From Cannabis sativa (lineage: Eukaryota > Streptophyta > Magnoliopsida > Rosales > Cannabaceae): a stretch of 64,000 nucleotides of DNA. The translations under genes and the position numbers were made by a program. Of the stretch, positions 25,310-37,628 are shown piece after piece. Positions within the stretch are counted from its first letter, which is position 1. The number at the start of each line of letters is the position of its first letter. The notes beneath the pieces were generated by a model, which had not been told where the DNA came from, did not search any database, and was given only the letters and a program-made list of their open reading frames with translations. Location of the stretch: NCBI RefSeq assembly GCF_029168945.1, contig NC_083605.1, positions 19,481,280 to 19,545,279 on the forward strand. Direction: 5' to 3'.

Positions 25310-26119
25310 GAGCTAGCCCAGCCTAGCCTGTCGTCAAGTCGAATCGAATCAGGGATGTTAAATACTGAATCATAATTGAAGCTCCTACTTCAAATGAGTA
25401 GGGCAAGGGCAAACATTAGAAGAGAGGCTCTGGATTTGCAAAATGTTCACATCTCCGTTCAATTCGTTCATTCTTTCCGCCGATTTATGACATTAGAAGG
25501 ATGCCCCTCCTGCATTATCTGTGCCCCTTCAACCATTTGCATTTAATAAAGTATGTTAGTGGTTGCCTTTCCTTGTTTTTGTTCTCGTTTTGCTAGTGTC
25601 CATTCAACTTATGTTCCCCACGCGAATGAAAATTCCACATGATTGAGTCATGTATTTTTTCTTCTTTTCCCTCCCTTTTTGGCTCCTTAGATTTATTAAT
25701 TTGTAATGCCCTGTAGCCTTCTCCTAAATTAAGTGTATATGACATTTGTACAAATCAAATGTGGTTCATTTTCACAGATTCTTGTTTTATGCCATTTTTG
25801 TAAAATATGTTTTGATTACAATTATAAGCTATTTGCCCAAATTAGCAATGTGATGTGAACGTGAACGTGTTATTATCTTCGTGTTTTGCTTGCTTATATT
25901 GCTTTGCCTTTTAATTTAATGTCAGGTCTCGATTTATTGCTCAAATTCTCGTTGGTATTATTATTGGTAAGAGTAATTAGTATTTTTGCTTCTTAAAACT
26001 TGTGATACTACAAATAATGTCCCAATCTAATACAATTATAGAAATGTGTTACTTTTTTTTACTATATTTAGCAGTTTGATCGGTGATGTAACATTTTAGT
26101 CGAGGATGAAAAAAAGTAA
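25310..26119 (+). other. 3'UTR of the FEI-like gene and following intergenic DNA
   Basis: A polyadenylation signal AATAAA is at 25545-25550, 236 bp after the stop codon, followed by T-rich sequence. From there to the LINE at 26120 I see no gene or repeat. Confidence 0.55.
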
Positions 26120-27640
26120 TTTTTTTTTTTTTGAGAAATTTCACTGTCATTATAACTGGTAATCGTTTACAATAACAGAAAAAATAGGATTTGGGATTTC
26201 ACCCATCCAACAGACATCTCCATCCAACTCAAGAGCATACTTTGCTAAACCATGCGCAGCTTGGTTAGTATTTCTCTTAATATGAGAAATAGTTACTCCC
26301 GAGAAAAAGGATAAAAGACAGCTAATATCAACAATTAAATCATTAAAACTAGAAAGGTTCGAAGAGGTAGAATTGAGGGCTGAAGAAACACGTAGAGCAT
26401 CAGTTTCAATATGTGTTATTGATAATCGCATCTGCAAGACCCAATTTAGACTATGAAACAACGATTTGGCCTCCATTTCATCAGAACGAAAACATCCTTA
26501 AACATTCTTTGACATAGCAGCCACCACATTGCCATGATGGTCTCTAATGATCGCACCTATCCCTAAAATCTTTAACTCTTGATTGGCTGCTGCATCTACG
26601 TTTAATTTCAGACCAGATAGAGGTGGAGGTGTCCATGGTATGGCCCTTGTAGTATCACAAGTCGACTGAACATTTGGAGCAGCAGAATAGTGACTGCTAC
26701 AGGTTGTAGTTTGCTGGTTTTTTGTTCGTAATCTGCTGTATTTTTCCAAATGACTCTGAGCAAACATTGCAATGTTGCTGCTAGTTCTGGACACTCCTCC
26801 ATGAGTGACTTTGTTTCGATTGTGCCATATTGCCCACATTGTACAGACAAGCAATTCAAAGTCTTCTTTTGAATGCAGAGTTGAGAGATGAATTAAATAA
26901 TCACCATGATACATAGATTGTGCATTTGTATGGTCAATGGTGAATTTAGTTTCTCTCCAAACCTTCCGAGCAGTTGTGCAATTAAACATAGCATGACCAA
27001 TGGATTCCCACGCATTGCTACATAAAGAACATGTGGCTGAGGTTAACACTTTTCTTCTGCTGAGTTCTGTGGCAACAGGAAGTGCATTTTGCATCACTCG
27101 CCAAGCAAAGATTTTGATTTTTGTTGGGAGGTTTAGGCTCCAGAAGGTTTTCCACCAGTCCCGATGATTGTTTGAACCACTAGAGTCTCTTCCTTCAGCT
27201 AAGTTTTCAGCCAAGTGAAATCCTGAGTTGACCGTATATTGTCCTGTTGTCGTGTGATGCCAGATGTAACGGTCATTGGATGGAAAAAAACTAAGTGGTA
27301 TTGAGAGAATTCGATCCACATCAATTGGTTGAAAATGCTCATTTAGGAGTGGTATATTCCATTCTCTTTCCTCAGTGATGAAACATGAGACATGAACATT
27401 TGGAGGGCCGGAGTAACTAATTGGCTTGAAATTGTTATGGCCTGGCAGCCACTTATCTACACCAGCGAGAACAGTATGTCCATTTCCAATTTTGTATCTT
27501 AACCCTTCAACTAATAGCTCTCGTCCCCAATGTATAGCTTGCCAAGTAAGTGAAGGGGAGTGTCCAACTCTTGCTTCCAAAAAAGTGTTGTTAGAAAAAT
27601 AACGGTGCTTGAGAAGTCGGCTGAGAAGAGAGTTTGGCAT
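26120..27640 (-). pseudogene. 5'-truncated LINE fragment: RT zinc-binding domain and RNase H, one nonsense codon
   Basis: One frame on the - strand spans 27640 down to 26150. The first 380 codons are open. Residues 134-225 form a zf-RVT domain (Pfam PF13966) with a C204-C207-H216-C221 ligand set, followed by the start of an RVT_3-type RNase H (LKLNVDAAAN, IGAIIRDHHG). TAA at 26498-26500 interrupts the domain, and the same frame continues for the RNase H C-terminus down to 26150 (THIETDA, HIKRNTNQAAHGLAKYAL). Thirteen T's at 26120-26132 are the poly-A tail of the - strand element. There is no endonuclease or RT core, so it is a 5'-truncated plant L1-clade LINE. I could not find its TSD. Confidence 0.85.
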
Positions 27641-27731
27641 ATTCTAATATGTAAAAAGAGACATTAGAAAAAAATATTTATAAACAAAAAATAAAAAAAA
27701 GAATATCTGTACAAAATGACAAAAAAGCAAA

Positions 27732-28524
27732 GGGAAATTTGAATTTCTATGCTTAATAAACTCATAAATTAACCCCCTAAACTAATACTATGCATAATTT
27801 TATAAATGGGATAGTTTTTTCCAAAACCCCACAATACCCCTCCCATTTTTCCCAACCGTCCCTCTCTCTTCCTCTTTTTTCTCTCAAATTTCCCAGGATC
27901 CAAAACCCATACCGGCCACGCACGGCGAGCACCACCCACTCCGAAAACCAACCCACGCCCATCCATACCCATCTCGACCGAATTGATGCACGCACGCCGG
28001 CCGAACACCACCGGAGAAGAAGAAGGTTCGATGCCGCGCACAAAGACCAATTTTTTTTTGGGTTTTTAAGGTCGGGTCCGATGGGCCCATCGAACCCCAT
28101 CGAACGGGCATCGGGCCCATTGGACCCGACTTTAAAACCCCAAAAAAATGCCCCATCAGACGGGCATCGGGCCCCATCGGACCCGACCCCTTAAAAGCCC
28201 AGAAAAATTGAAAAAAAAATGTCAGAGTTTCCTGCGATGGGGTTTCCTGCGATGGTGGGGGCGGTCGGGTGTGGGCGGCCGGTGTGGACGATGTTCGTGC
28301 TGACAGCCGGTGGGTGGTGGTGACAACCGGTGGGTTTCCTGCGATGGGGTTTTGGGCGAAGATGAGGCAAAGAGAGTTTGAGGGAAGAAGAGAGACAGGG
28401 TTTGAGTTTTTGAGAGGGGTATTTTTGGGGTTTTGGAAAAGTGGTCATATATTTTCAATGTACAAAAATATTAGTTTAGGGAAAAAATTATCCCCTAATG
28501 CATGCATAGAAATTCAAATTTCCC
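27732..28524. mobile_element. TIR element with GC-rich palindromic core
   Basis: Ends GGGAAATTTGAATTTCTATG and its inverted match CATAGAAATTCAAATTTCCC (28505-28524) form 20-bp terminal repeats, with weaker matching further in (CCCTAAACTAATA near 27775 and TATTAGTTTAGGG near 28469; CCAAAACCCC near 27821 and GGGGTTTTGG near 28427). The core (about 27890-28350) is GC-rich with GATGGGGTT/GGGCCCATCG palindromes and a repeated CCTGCGATGGGG. Open frames in it on both strands come from this composition and resemble no protein. No clear 9-bp TSD is visible. Confidence 0.7.
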
Positions 28525-28539
28525 AAAGAAAACTTGTTT

Positions 28540-29000
28540 TTGTCTTTTTACAATTTTTTTTCTTTTTATAATTTTTTTTTAATAATTTTGTTTTACAATT
28601 CTTTTTTATAATTTCTTTTCACAATTTTTTTTATATTTATTTTACTTTCTTTTTTTTCATTTTGTTATTATATAATTTTTTTTACAATTCTTTTTTGTAA
28701 TATTTTTTCACAATTTTTTTTTATATTTTTTTACTAAATTTGTTTTACAATTTTTTTTTCACAATTTTTTTTTTACAAACTTTCTTTTTCGTCTTTTTTG
28801 TCATTTTATATATATATTTTTCTTTTTATAATTTTTTTTACTAAATTTGTTTTACAATTCTTTTTTATAATTTCTTTTCACAATTTTTTTTTTTATATTT
28901 TTTTTTACTAAATTTGTTTTACAATTTTTTTTTTTCACAATTTGTTTACAATTATTTTGTATAATTTTTTTCTTTTACAATTTTTTTTTACAACAATTTA
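28540..29000. repeat. T-rich degenerate minisatellite
   Basis: Repeated units built from 'actaaatttgttttacaatt', 'cttttttataatttcttttc' and 'acaattttttttttatattt' recur near 28575, 28670, 28740, 28845 and 28910. Composition is almost pure T with regular ACAA punctuation. No gene. Confidence 0.7.
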
Positions 29001-30960
29001 TGTGAGTTTTTTTTTGTTATCTTGTGGTACTTGACACCAATAATAGTATGCCATTATTTATGGTATTTAACACATTCCTTAGCATTTTTTTTATGAATGA
29101 TAATTTTTTTACAACAACTTCTATAGGTTTTTTTTTTTTTTAATGATCTTATTTCTTTTTTTGTTATGAATTTTTTATATATATAATTATTTGTACAATA
29201 TTTTTTTTTGTGAATTATATTTTTTTTTATTATTAATAGAATATTATTATTTAATACCTTAAGATGTCCAACATTATACAGATATGACATTTAATAATTG
29301 GTTAGTGATATCTCATATTATTCACTAAATTAAAATTTGTGAGACCCGATAATAAAATACACCAATAAAGGTATGACACCATTTATGATGTTTAGCGCAT
29401 TCCTTAGTAATTTCCTTATCATTTCCAATAAATGGTGTATAATTTGAGCTAAAAAATGAGTCAAATTATATTTGGCCTAAATTTTATAACAATATTTCAA
29501 TGCATTTAGAATAAAATTTACTCTCTTTTGATAGAAATGTATAAAAAATCAACAAAGCATTAAGTTATTACTAAATTATATAAAATTCTATTAAATAGAT
29601 AAATAAAATATAAAAAATGATTAATGAAATTAATAAGTGGCAAAGAGTAAATAAAAAAAGAATATTTATTATGTTATAAAATTTGGCACATACTATATTT
29701 GTGCTAAATTTAATATAACTTTTAGTATGTGCTAAATTTGGACCATTTTATATACCACTATTAGAGTTCACTTTTATAAAGATGACTTGAAATATGCATA
29801 TACACAATATTTTTAGCTCTTCATTAAAGATGCTCTTAATATGTACATATCCTTAATCACTTTAATTATAATTTTAACTCTTTTTTTTTTTTTTTCAATT
29901 ATACATAATTTCTTAAAGTTTTTTTCACTTGTTACGCACCGCTTAAGTAAAGTTTTCCTATAGTCATTGCTCTTATATATTTTTTCAAACTAAATAAGAT
30001 TATCATAGTAATTTATATTTTTTTTGGTTATCTTTGAAGTTGTGCATTATGTTTTGTTTGTACCAATTATTATTGTTTTTGTCATTTTTTTAGAACCTCA
30101 ATTTTTTTACTTTTTCTCAAAAAAAAAAAAAATTACTCCATTTTCGTTTTTAAAATATTTTTTAATTCTTTTTTTTATATATATTTTTTTTATCATCTTT
30201 TTTCTCCTGTTTTCTTTTTTCAATTTTATTACTTCTTTTTTATTTTATTTTTATTTTTATTTATTTATTAGAAAATATATAATAGCGTAGAAAACTATGC
30301 GTGCATACAAATGATATTAATCATTTTTTGTGTTGTTATTCTTCTTTTTTTTTTTTTCATAGATTTTTATTAATTATTATTTTATTTTTCTTCTAAACTT
30401 TACTTATTAATAGATAATAGTAGAAGAAATTACATGGACTTACATTTAGACAGAACGACTAATGATCTTAGTTTCAAAAAGAACCTATACCACACTATAT
30501 TGTTTAAACATAGCTTTTTTTTAACAATTATTTAAACATAATTGATGAAAATGAAATATATATATAATTATAACTCACAAGTTTAAATAGGAGTTACGTG
30601 CCTATGACACGTTCTCCATCCCTAGCATGTATATATATATATAAAAGTGAACAACCAATTTATATAAAAAATGAAGTTGATAAAAAAACCCATAAAATCC
30701 ATTGATGAATAAAAGAGAAAAGAGAGAGAACAAAATGACCTAATAATATACTGAATGAGAATTTTTTTAGTGAGCATTTGGAAAGCTACAATGTAATTGG
30801 ATTTGTATGTAATTGAAAGTAATTATACAATTTGACATGTTTGTCTAACTACGTAATTACACTGAAACTGCGTAATTAGAGATAATTGAGGGGTTCCACT
30901 TACACTCCAATTCTCATGGCCCCTCATGAGAATTGAGTGTAATTACAAAAAAAAAAAAAT
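29001..30960. other. AT-rich intergenic DNA with small repeat fragments
   Basis: Long T tracts and AT-rich sequence without a credible gene. Two related fragments with 'acacattccttagcattt' (29070) and 'gcgcattccttagtaatttc' (29396) suggest a decayed small element. A short palindromic stretch (TTTGGCACATACTA / TAGTATGTGCTAAA) lies at 29680-29740. Around 30765-30955 is a possible hAT-type fragment with repeated GTAATTACA-like words. Confidence 0.4.
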
Positions 30961-32054
30961 TATTTTAAACATTAGCTAATGTTGATGAAATTTTTCGTCA
31001 ACAAATTTAAGAAGATCATAAAAATAAAGAGGACCGCAATGAATTAATTTGACTAAATAAAATTGCAATAAATAAAATAGACACCATGGATTTATAGTAG
31101 TTCACTCCCATGTCGCGATGGTAATGAGGCTACATCTACATTTATTTTTATTAATTAGATCCGACACACAAGAGTTATGTTCTCAAGAGTGTGGACAATA
31201 ATACAACAATGAATTTCTAGGTGAAATCTCTATCGAGACTTATGAAAACAAGACTCATAGGAGACTCAATATTCATAAACCTAATCAAAGTTGGTGATTA
31301 TAAGGTTCTTGGGAACAATAAATCAATAAAAGTAAGAAAAGAGAATGGTCTCTGTTCTTGGAAACTGTGTATGTCAATGGTGTTTGAGTTGTAGAAGCTT
31401 GGTGTCGACAAAGTATGGAAGCCTTAGGAAAAAGATGAAGGAAGGAAGTAATGTTCTTAGCAGTCGTCCCATAAGCAAGCAATCAATTCTCTTTACCTTA
31501 CCCTATTACACTTCTTTATATAGACCTTAGGGTTTGTTAATGATCCCCCACATGTCGGGGCGTCCCATTAACAAATCCCGTATTTCATCCTCAATAAAGA
31601 ATAAACAATTACAAATAAATAAATATATGTACAAAAATCTCCTTATTTCTAGGCTAAAATCTCACAAACATTGAGAAAATAATTGTTTTCGACTAGAGAT
31701 GCACCAAATTGAAGTAGAGTGACAAGGGATGTCACCTCTCGGCTTGGAATTCATGACAGTGGTTGGTCACGGCTTATGAGAAGTCTTGGATGATGTTTCT
31801 TGCTTATTTAAGTCATATGGATGTTAGAAAACCACTTTGGACATTTGTTCTTGGCCAATTGGTTAAGAGAGCACTGCCATCTTTTTGGCCAAAAAGATGG
31901 TAGTGGTCGCATAGGAGGGTGACTTTTCTCACTTGTACTTGATATATGGATGTTGGAAATATACTTTGGCCAAAGAAATTCCCCATTCTATGTGGTGGCC
32001 GACCACTACAACCATTTGTGCCAAAAATGTGGCAGTGGTTGGCCAAGTGGTTTC
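30961..32054. other. Unassigned non-coding repetitive DNA left of the nested LTR-A pair
   Basis: No convincing ORF. Its right part (from about 31810) is the first part of a tandem hairpin repeat that continues beyond the LTR-A insertion at 36002. A stretch near 31545 (CCCCCACATGTCGGGG) is palindromic. It could be part of an old LTR element, but I cannot find its ends. Confidence 0.4.
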
Positions 32055-32139
32055 TGTTGGGTTTTATGCCCTAAATAAAACTCTATTTCAATGTAATCTC
32101 TATCATTTAAATATCAATAAAGAGACAGAAGTATTTTCA

Positions 32140-32341
32140 TCACTTGTTTAATGTGTCATTTGGTTCATGTTACCATTTATATGTTTATTTGATTTATAAA
32201 TTCATCCAAACCCTTATCACATTAATATTCTTGTTTTTCATCACTTGTTTAATGTGTCATTTGGTTCATGTTATCATTTATATGTTTATTTGATTTATAA
32301 ATTCATCCAAACCCTTATCACATTAATATTCTTGTTTATTG
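32140..32341 (+). repeat. 101-bp tandem duplication inside LTR-A copy 3
   Basis: 'TCACTTGTTTAATGTGTCAT' begins at 32140 and again at 32241, and the two copies stay nearly identical for about 100 bp (one visible C/T difference in GTTACCATT versus GTTATCATT). Other LTR-A copies have a single unit. Confidence 0.9.
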
Positions 32342-32596
32342 TGTCGTCAGCACAGTGGAAAGTATTTAAGATTATGTGATTAAATATATATTCCTAGATT
32401 TATCAGTACACTAGGTTTAACTGATATGATAATCTGCAACATAGTTTACTTGCACATTGGATAAGTGCTATGTCCTTTTCCAGGGCATTGGTTAAAGTAA
32501 AGCTTGGGTTGGATGCATGGAGTATGCATTGGAAGGGACCAATATTGAACTTTGAATCAGATATGTTAAATTTACCGTAATATCTATTCAATTCAA

Positions 32597-34488
32597 TGTT
32601 GGGTTTTATGCCCTAAATAAAACTCATTTCAATATAATCAGATTTACTTATTAATATAGATCATAAATAACATTTAATGTTGCATGGTTCACATGATTTA
32701 TTTCATGATTATATGTACATAATGTATAAATTCGTCTGAAACCCTTTTCACATACTTGATCCTGTTTATTGTGCCGTCAACACATTGGAAAGTAAACATG
32801 ACTATGTGAATAAAGTTTCCTAGATTTATCAGACATAGGGTTTTACTGATATGATAATCTACAACAGAGTTTACTTGCATTTGGAGAAGTGCTATGTTCT
32901 TTCCAGAGCATTGGTTAAAGTAAAGCTCAGGTTGGATGCATGGAGTATGGATCGGAAGGGACCGATATTGAACTTTGACTTAGATTTATTAAACTTACCG
33001 TAATATCTATTCAAGTCAATATCGCCTAGTTGATCCTAGATCAAATGATCTTAATCCTGTTATGATTAGGCTCAATCTTGAAAGGCTATTCGTGTTCTTT
33101 GATTTGTTAGTTAAGCCTACTTTTAGGTTAGGGTGATACGTACATTTTGGGAACAAGGTAGTGCAATTGAGTGGGAGCGCTAGCATAAACATGGAATCTA
33201 TAGCTTCTATCTGGCGAATAGTAAGCAAAGGATGATCTCCTTCGAGCTTGACCAAACGAACATAAATGGTGGGGTACTCATTTCACATAAGTTGAAATAT
33301 CATTTATACGGGGTTAAGTGTTTTAAGGATAAAATACATTGTAGGGTGTAACGGTAATCTAATCCCTTTACAGTGTAGATCATTCATATAGAGGATCATT
33401 GATCACATTAGGATTATAACAATGGATAACTAATGATGCGTCTATATGGTGGAACATATAGAGCATTCGATATACTGAGAGTGCAATTCTAAGTTCTATG
33501 CGTGGATTCAACGAAGAATTAATAAGTTAGTGAATTTTAGTGCTAAATTCTTGATCTACTTATTGGAAGCTCGGTTATATAGACCCATGGTCCCCGCACT
33601 AGTTGAGATAATATTGCTTGTAAGACTCATGTAATTGGTTTTGATTAATCAATTATAATTCTCAAATTAGACTATGTCTATTTGTGAATTTTTCACTAAG
33701 TAAGGGCGAAATTGTAAAGAAAGAGTTTTAGGGGCATATTTGTTAATTATGATACTTTGTATGGTTCAATTAATAAATATGATAAATGACAATATTATTT
33801 AATAATTATTTATAGTTATTAAATAGTTAGAATTGGCATTTAAATGGTTGAATTAGAATATTGGCGTTTTTGAGAAAATCAGATGCAGAAAAGATAAAAC
33901 TGCAAAATTGCAAAAAGTGAGGCCCAAATCCACTAAGCATGGCCGACCACTTTTGTAGGAAATTTAAACTGATATTTTCATTATTTTAATGCCAAATAAT
34001 TCAAACCTAACCCTAGTGGAATGCTATAAATAGATAGTGAAGGCTTCAGGAAAACACACTTTTCTTCTGACACTTCTGATTCAGAAAAACCTGAGCCTTC
34101 TCTCTCCCTATTTGGCTGACCACTCCCTCTCTCTTTCTTTCCTCTTAAATTTCGAAATTCTTAGCGTATGAGTAGTGCCCACACACAGCAAGTGATACCT
34201 CAACCGTAGTGAAGAAGACCGTGAAGAAAGACTTTCAGCAAGAAGGAGTTTCAGCATCAAAGATTCAGAGAAAGAGATCCAGGTTCAGATATTGATAATG
34301 CTCTGCTACAGAAAGGAATCAAGGGATAGATATCTGAACAGAAGGAGTCATTTAATTCCGCTGCACCCAATGTAAGGTTTCCTAAATTTTATATGTGTTT
34401 ATTCTATCGTTTTAGAAAGTTCATATTTAGGGTGTTAATCAACATACTTGTGAGTAGATCTAAGATCCTGGTAAAATAATTTCCAACA
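32597..34488 (+). mobile_element. LTR-A solo LTR, copy 4 (inner; TSD TTCAA), inserted in copy 3
   Basis: A 1,892-bp solo LTR from TGTTGGG to CCAACA with perfect TSD TTCAA at 32592-32596 and 34489-34493. It lies in the same orientation inside a member of its own family, just before the TATCACCTAGTTGATCCT stretch. It closely resembles copy 2 (shared TATAGCTTCTATCTGGCGAATA at 7789 and 33198), so these two belong to one subfamily. Confidence 0.93.
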
Positions 34489-35595
34489 TTCAATATCACC
34501 TAGTTGATCCTAGATCAAATGATCTTAATCCTGACATGGTTAGGTTCGATCTCAAGAGTATTATACATATTCTTTGATTTGTTAGTTAATCCTACTTTTT
34601 GGTCAGGGTGATACGTACATTTTGGGAACATGGTAGTGCAATTGAGTGGGAGCGCTAAACATAGATATGGAATCTATAGCTTCTATCTAGACATAGAAGT
34701 GAAATGATGATTTCCTTCGAGCTTGGCTAAATAGAGATAAATGGTTGAGTACTCATTTCAGTGATTATGTTAGTTCACTGAATTATCATTTATAGGTGGC
34801 TAAGTGTTTTAAGGATAAAATACATTGAAGGGTGTAACTGTAAATTAATCCCTATACAATGTAAATCATCTATAGAGGATCATTGATAATTGGGATTATA
34901 ACAATGGATAACTAATAGCGTATCTATATCGTGGAACATATAGAGTGTTCTATATAACTCAGAGTGCAATTCCAAGTTCTATGGTGGATGCAACAAGGAA
35001 TTAATAAGTTAGTGAATTTACTTGGTAAATTCTAGAGCAGCTTATTGGAAGCTCACATATATAGGCCCATGGTCCTCATACTAGTTGAGACAATACTACT
35101 TGTAAGACTCAGTTAATTGACTTTGATTAATCAATTATAATTCTAAAATTAGACTATGTCTAGTTTATGAATTTTACTAAGCAAGGGCTTAATTGTGAAG
35201 AAAGAGTTTCTAGAGTTTATTTGTTAATTAAGAGACTTTGTTGAGTCTAATTAATAAATATATTTAAATGAAAATATTATTGAATAATTAATTTTTAGTT
35301 ATTAAATAATTACAATTGGCATTTAAGTAGTTAAATTGGAAAATTGGCATTTTTGAGAAAATAAGATGGAAAAATGAGAAAATGGCAAAAATTGTAAAGT
35401 GGGGCCCAATAACAATCCATGGCCGGCCACACTATTGTAATTTACCATTTATTTTTCTATTATTTTAATGCTAATTAAATCTAACCTAACCCTAAGTGGT
35501 TTCCTATAAATAGGTAGTGATGGCTTAAGGGAAAAGATGATGCATCTCATTCCTTCAGTAAAAATTTCAAGCCTCTTCTCACTACCCTAGCCGAA

Positions 35596-35597
<2 letters not shown>

Positions 35598-35675
<78 letters not shown>
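35598..35675. repeat. (CT)n microsatellite, about 39 units
   Basis: Uninterrupted CT dinucleotides of about 78 bp within the leader of LTR-A copy 3. On the other strand it gives a spurious arginine-glutamate reading frame. Confidence 0.98.
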
Positions 35676-35678
<3 letters not shown>

Positions 35679-36001
35679 TCTCTTCTAAATCGAAGCCTAT
35701 AGTGAAAGAGTGAGTGCCCACACACATCAAGTGGTACTCAATCATAGTGTGTAAGGCTGTGAAGAATCCAGTTTCAAGAGAAGGAGATTCGGACTCAGAT
35801 CTTGGTGATAATCTGCTACAAAAAGGATACAAGGGTTAGAGATCTGAGTGGAATGAGACATTATATTCCGCTACAAGAACTGTAAGGTTCCTGATACTTT
35901 ATATGTGTTTATTTCATATTGTTTTAGAAGTTCATATTTAGGATGTTAATAACATACTTGTTAGTAAATCTAGATCCTGGTAAAATAATTCCAACAGTTT
36001 C

Positions 36002-37620
36002 TATACCACTTGGTGGCTTTTCTCACTTAGTTTTGACATGTTATTGATTAAAAAATACTTCTGGCGAAAAATCTTGTTCCCATTAAATGTGGCCTACCAC
36101 TGCCACAATTTGTGCCACAAAGATGGCAGTGGTCGGCCAACCTTGTTATTTGGTAAGGAATGGTTTCTTTCACTTGTGTTGCAGTCCTGGGTGTTGAGGG
36201 AACACATTTTTACAAGTTCCCTTTGGTATTTAATGAGTGGCGAGCACTTTCATCTCCTTGTGGTAGTGTTCTCTAAAAACTGGAGAGCACTGCCATCTTC
36301 ATGTGGCAGTGGTCACATAGGCCATGTTGCATGGAATTCTTGTGCAATTTTGACTTTATGTTCAAGTCTAAGACTTTTTATGCCTAAATGAGTTAAGTCC
36401 TTGTTGGTCTCCTTGTCTGATTGAGGTCTCTAGGGTGAAAACGCTCACGCGGGCCCATAAACCCTAGTTTGGGCACACGTGGGTGTGTGAGTCCCAACAC
36501 CAAATGGTTGGTCAATGTTTTCAAGTCTTCTAGAGGTACCATGGGGCCCTCAAGTAGGATGTCTTAACTTATTTTGCATTTATAAGTCTCGGTCAAAGTC
36601 ACCGGATTGACTTGAGTGTCTTCAAGGTACTCTTGGCATGTGGGCCCTTCTGCAAGATTAGCCATTTTATTTTATTTTTTACAAAAATTAGGTATAACAT
36701 TTGCCCCCCAAATGTATTTGTCTGTAAGCCTTCAAGTAACGATTTTTGCACTTTTCCCAAGGCTTGCGCAAAAAATACTTCTTTGTATGTTACTTCTCTT
36801 CTAGAGATGTGTGCATGGATACAACTAATGTCCTTAATTGTTGTGAAGAGGTATGCATATGCACAACCAATGTTCTTAATTATTGTAAAGGGGTGTGCAT
36901 GGGCAGGACCAATATCTTTAGAATTATATGTGTGGAGTTCTTAAAGCACGTGGCTTCTCCTTAGAATGTGAGCCGAGTTATAGCTTATATCTCATATGGT
37001 AGTCGAGTAGAGTTATGTCTCTTGCTCGATTTTAGAACTTTTGCAAGGTTTTAAAACATTTTGCTTAAGTTTTTTAATTTAGAGTAGAGTTATATCTCTT
37101 TCTTGAATTTGAAAGTTTTAGGGAGTTTTGAAATCTCTTGCTTATGTTTTGAGCATTGAGTACAGTTATATCCCTTTCTCAAACTCATCCTTCAATAGAG
37201 TTAAATCTCTTGCTCAAGTTGGTTGGCAAGTAAGGTTTGTCGTTAACAGAGTTGAATTCTCTTGTTCTTCTTATACACTTTTTGGTTATGCATTGATGTT
37301 GGGACCACATGTGTGGGTTTGTATATGTCCACTTGTCGTGGAGTACTTATTAGTTAGGACTAACAAGTCTTTTTCACATCTTTAAATTTTTTTAAGTATA
37401 TATAACTTAGTTTATTATGTATCTTGGCGACTTTAGAACTTAATTAGTTTAATATTTTTTGGCGCTTATTTTATTCCGATACTTATTATCTTTGTAACAC
37501 GGGATTTTAAAGATAACATTTATTATTGCCAATGGTGGCTTGCATTTTTTCTAGTTTGTGTAAAGTTGTCGGCATGGGCTTAACTCTTTGGGTACTCAAT
37601 TTCAGCACACAACTCACTTG
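36002..37620. other. Unassigned non-coding DNA with short tandem repeats
   Basis: No credible gene. It begins with the hairpin repeat described separately. Three 42-bp units start at 36809, 36851 and 36893 (GTGTGCAT..., ...CAATGTTCTTAATTATTGT). A looser repeat of 'agagttatRtctctt' occurs at about 37010, 37084, 37157, 37196 and 37250. These look like the remains of an old retroelement LTR or leader. Confidence 0.45.
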
Positions 37621-37628
37621 TCAAAGTA

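Larger units (their letters stand above)
32055..35996 (+). mobile_element. LTR-A solo LTR, copy 3 (outer; TSD GTTTC), split by copy 4
   Basis: Segments 32055-32596 and 34489-35996 make one LTR bounded by TGTTGG and CCAACA, with TSD GTTTC at 32050-32054 and 35997-36001. A 101-bp tandem duplication lies in its first part (from 32140 and from 32241). A (CT)39 microsatellite at 35598-35675 sits in the leader after the TATA box (CTATAAATAG near 35504). No internal domain. Confidence 0.9.
31810..36330. repeat. Tandem repeat of about 165 bp with GGCAGTGGTCGGCC hairpins, split by LTR-A insertions
   Basis: Leaving out the insertion at 32055-35996, the flanks form tandem units sharing 'ggtgRcttttctcactt' (31919 and 36013) and 'ccactRcMacMatttgtgcc' (32004 and 36096). 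Each unit holds a stem of GGCCGACCACTGCC pairing with GGCAGTGGTCGGCC (31991-32044; 36091-36136). Further degenerate units are at 31860-31915 and 36285-36325. Function unknown; the stem-loops recur once per unit. Confidence 0.7.

Noticed and set aside
27790..28194. Open reading frames on both strands (up to 134 codons) in the GC-rich block
   Set aside because: They lie in a palindromic TIR element, overlap in four frames and have repetitive composition without any protein motif.
35587..35832. Arginine/glutamate repeat protein
   Set aside because: It is a translation of the (CT)n microsatellite in an LTR leader.
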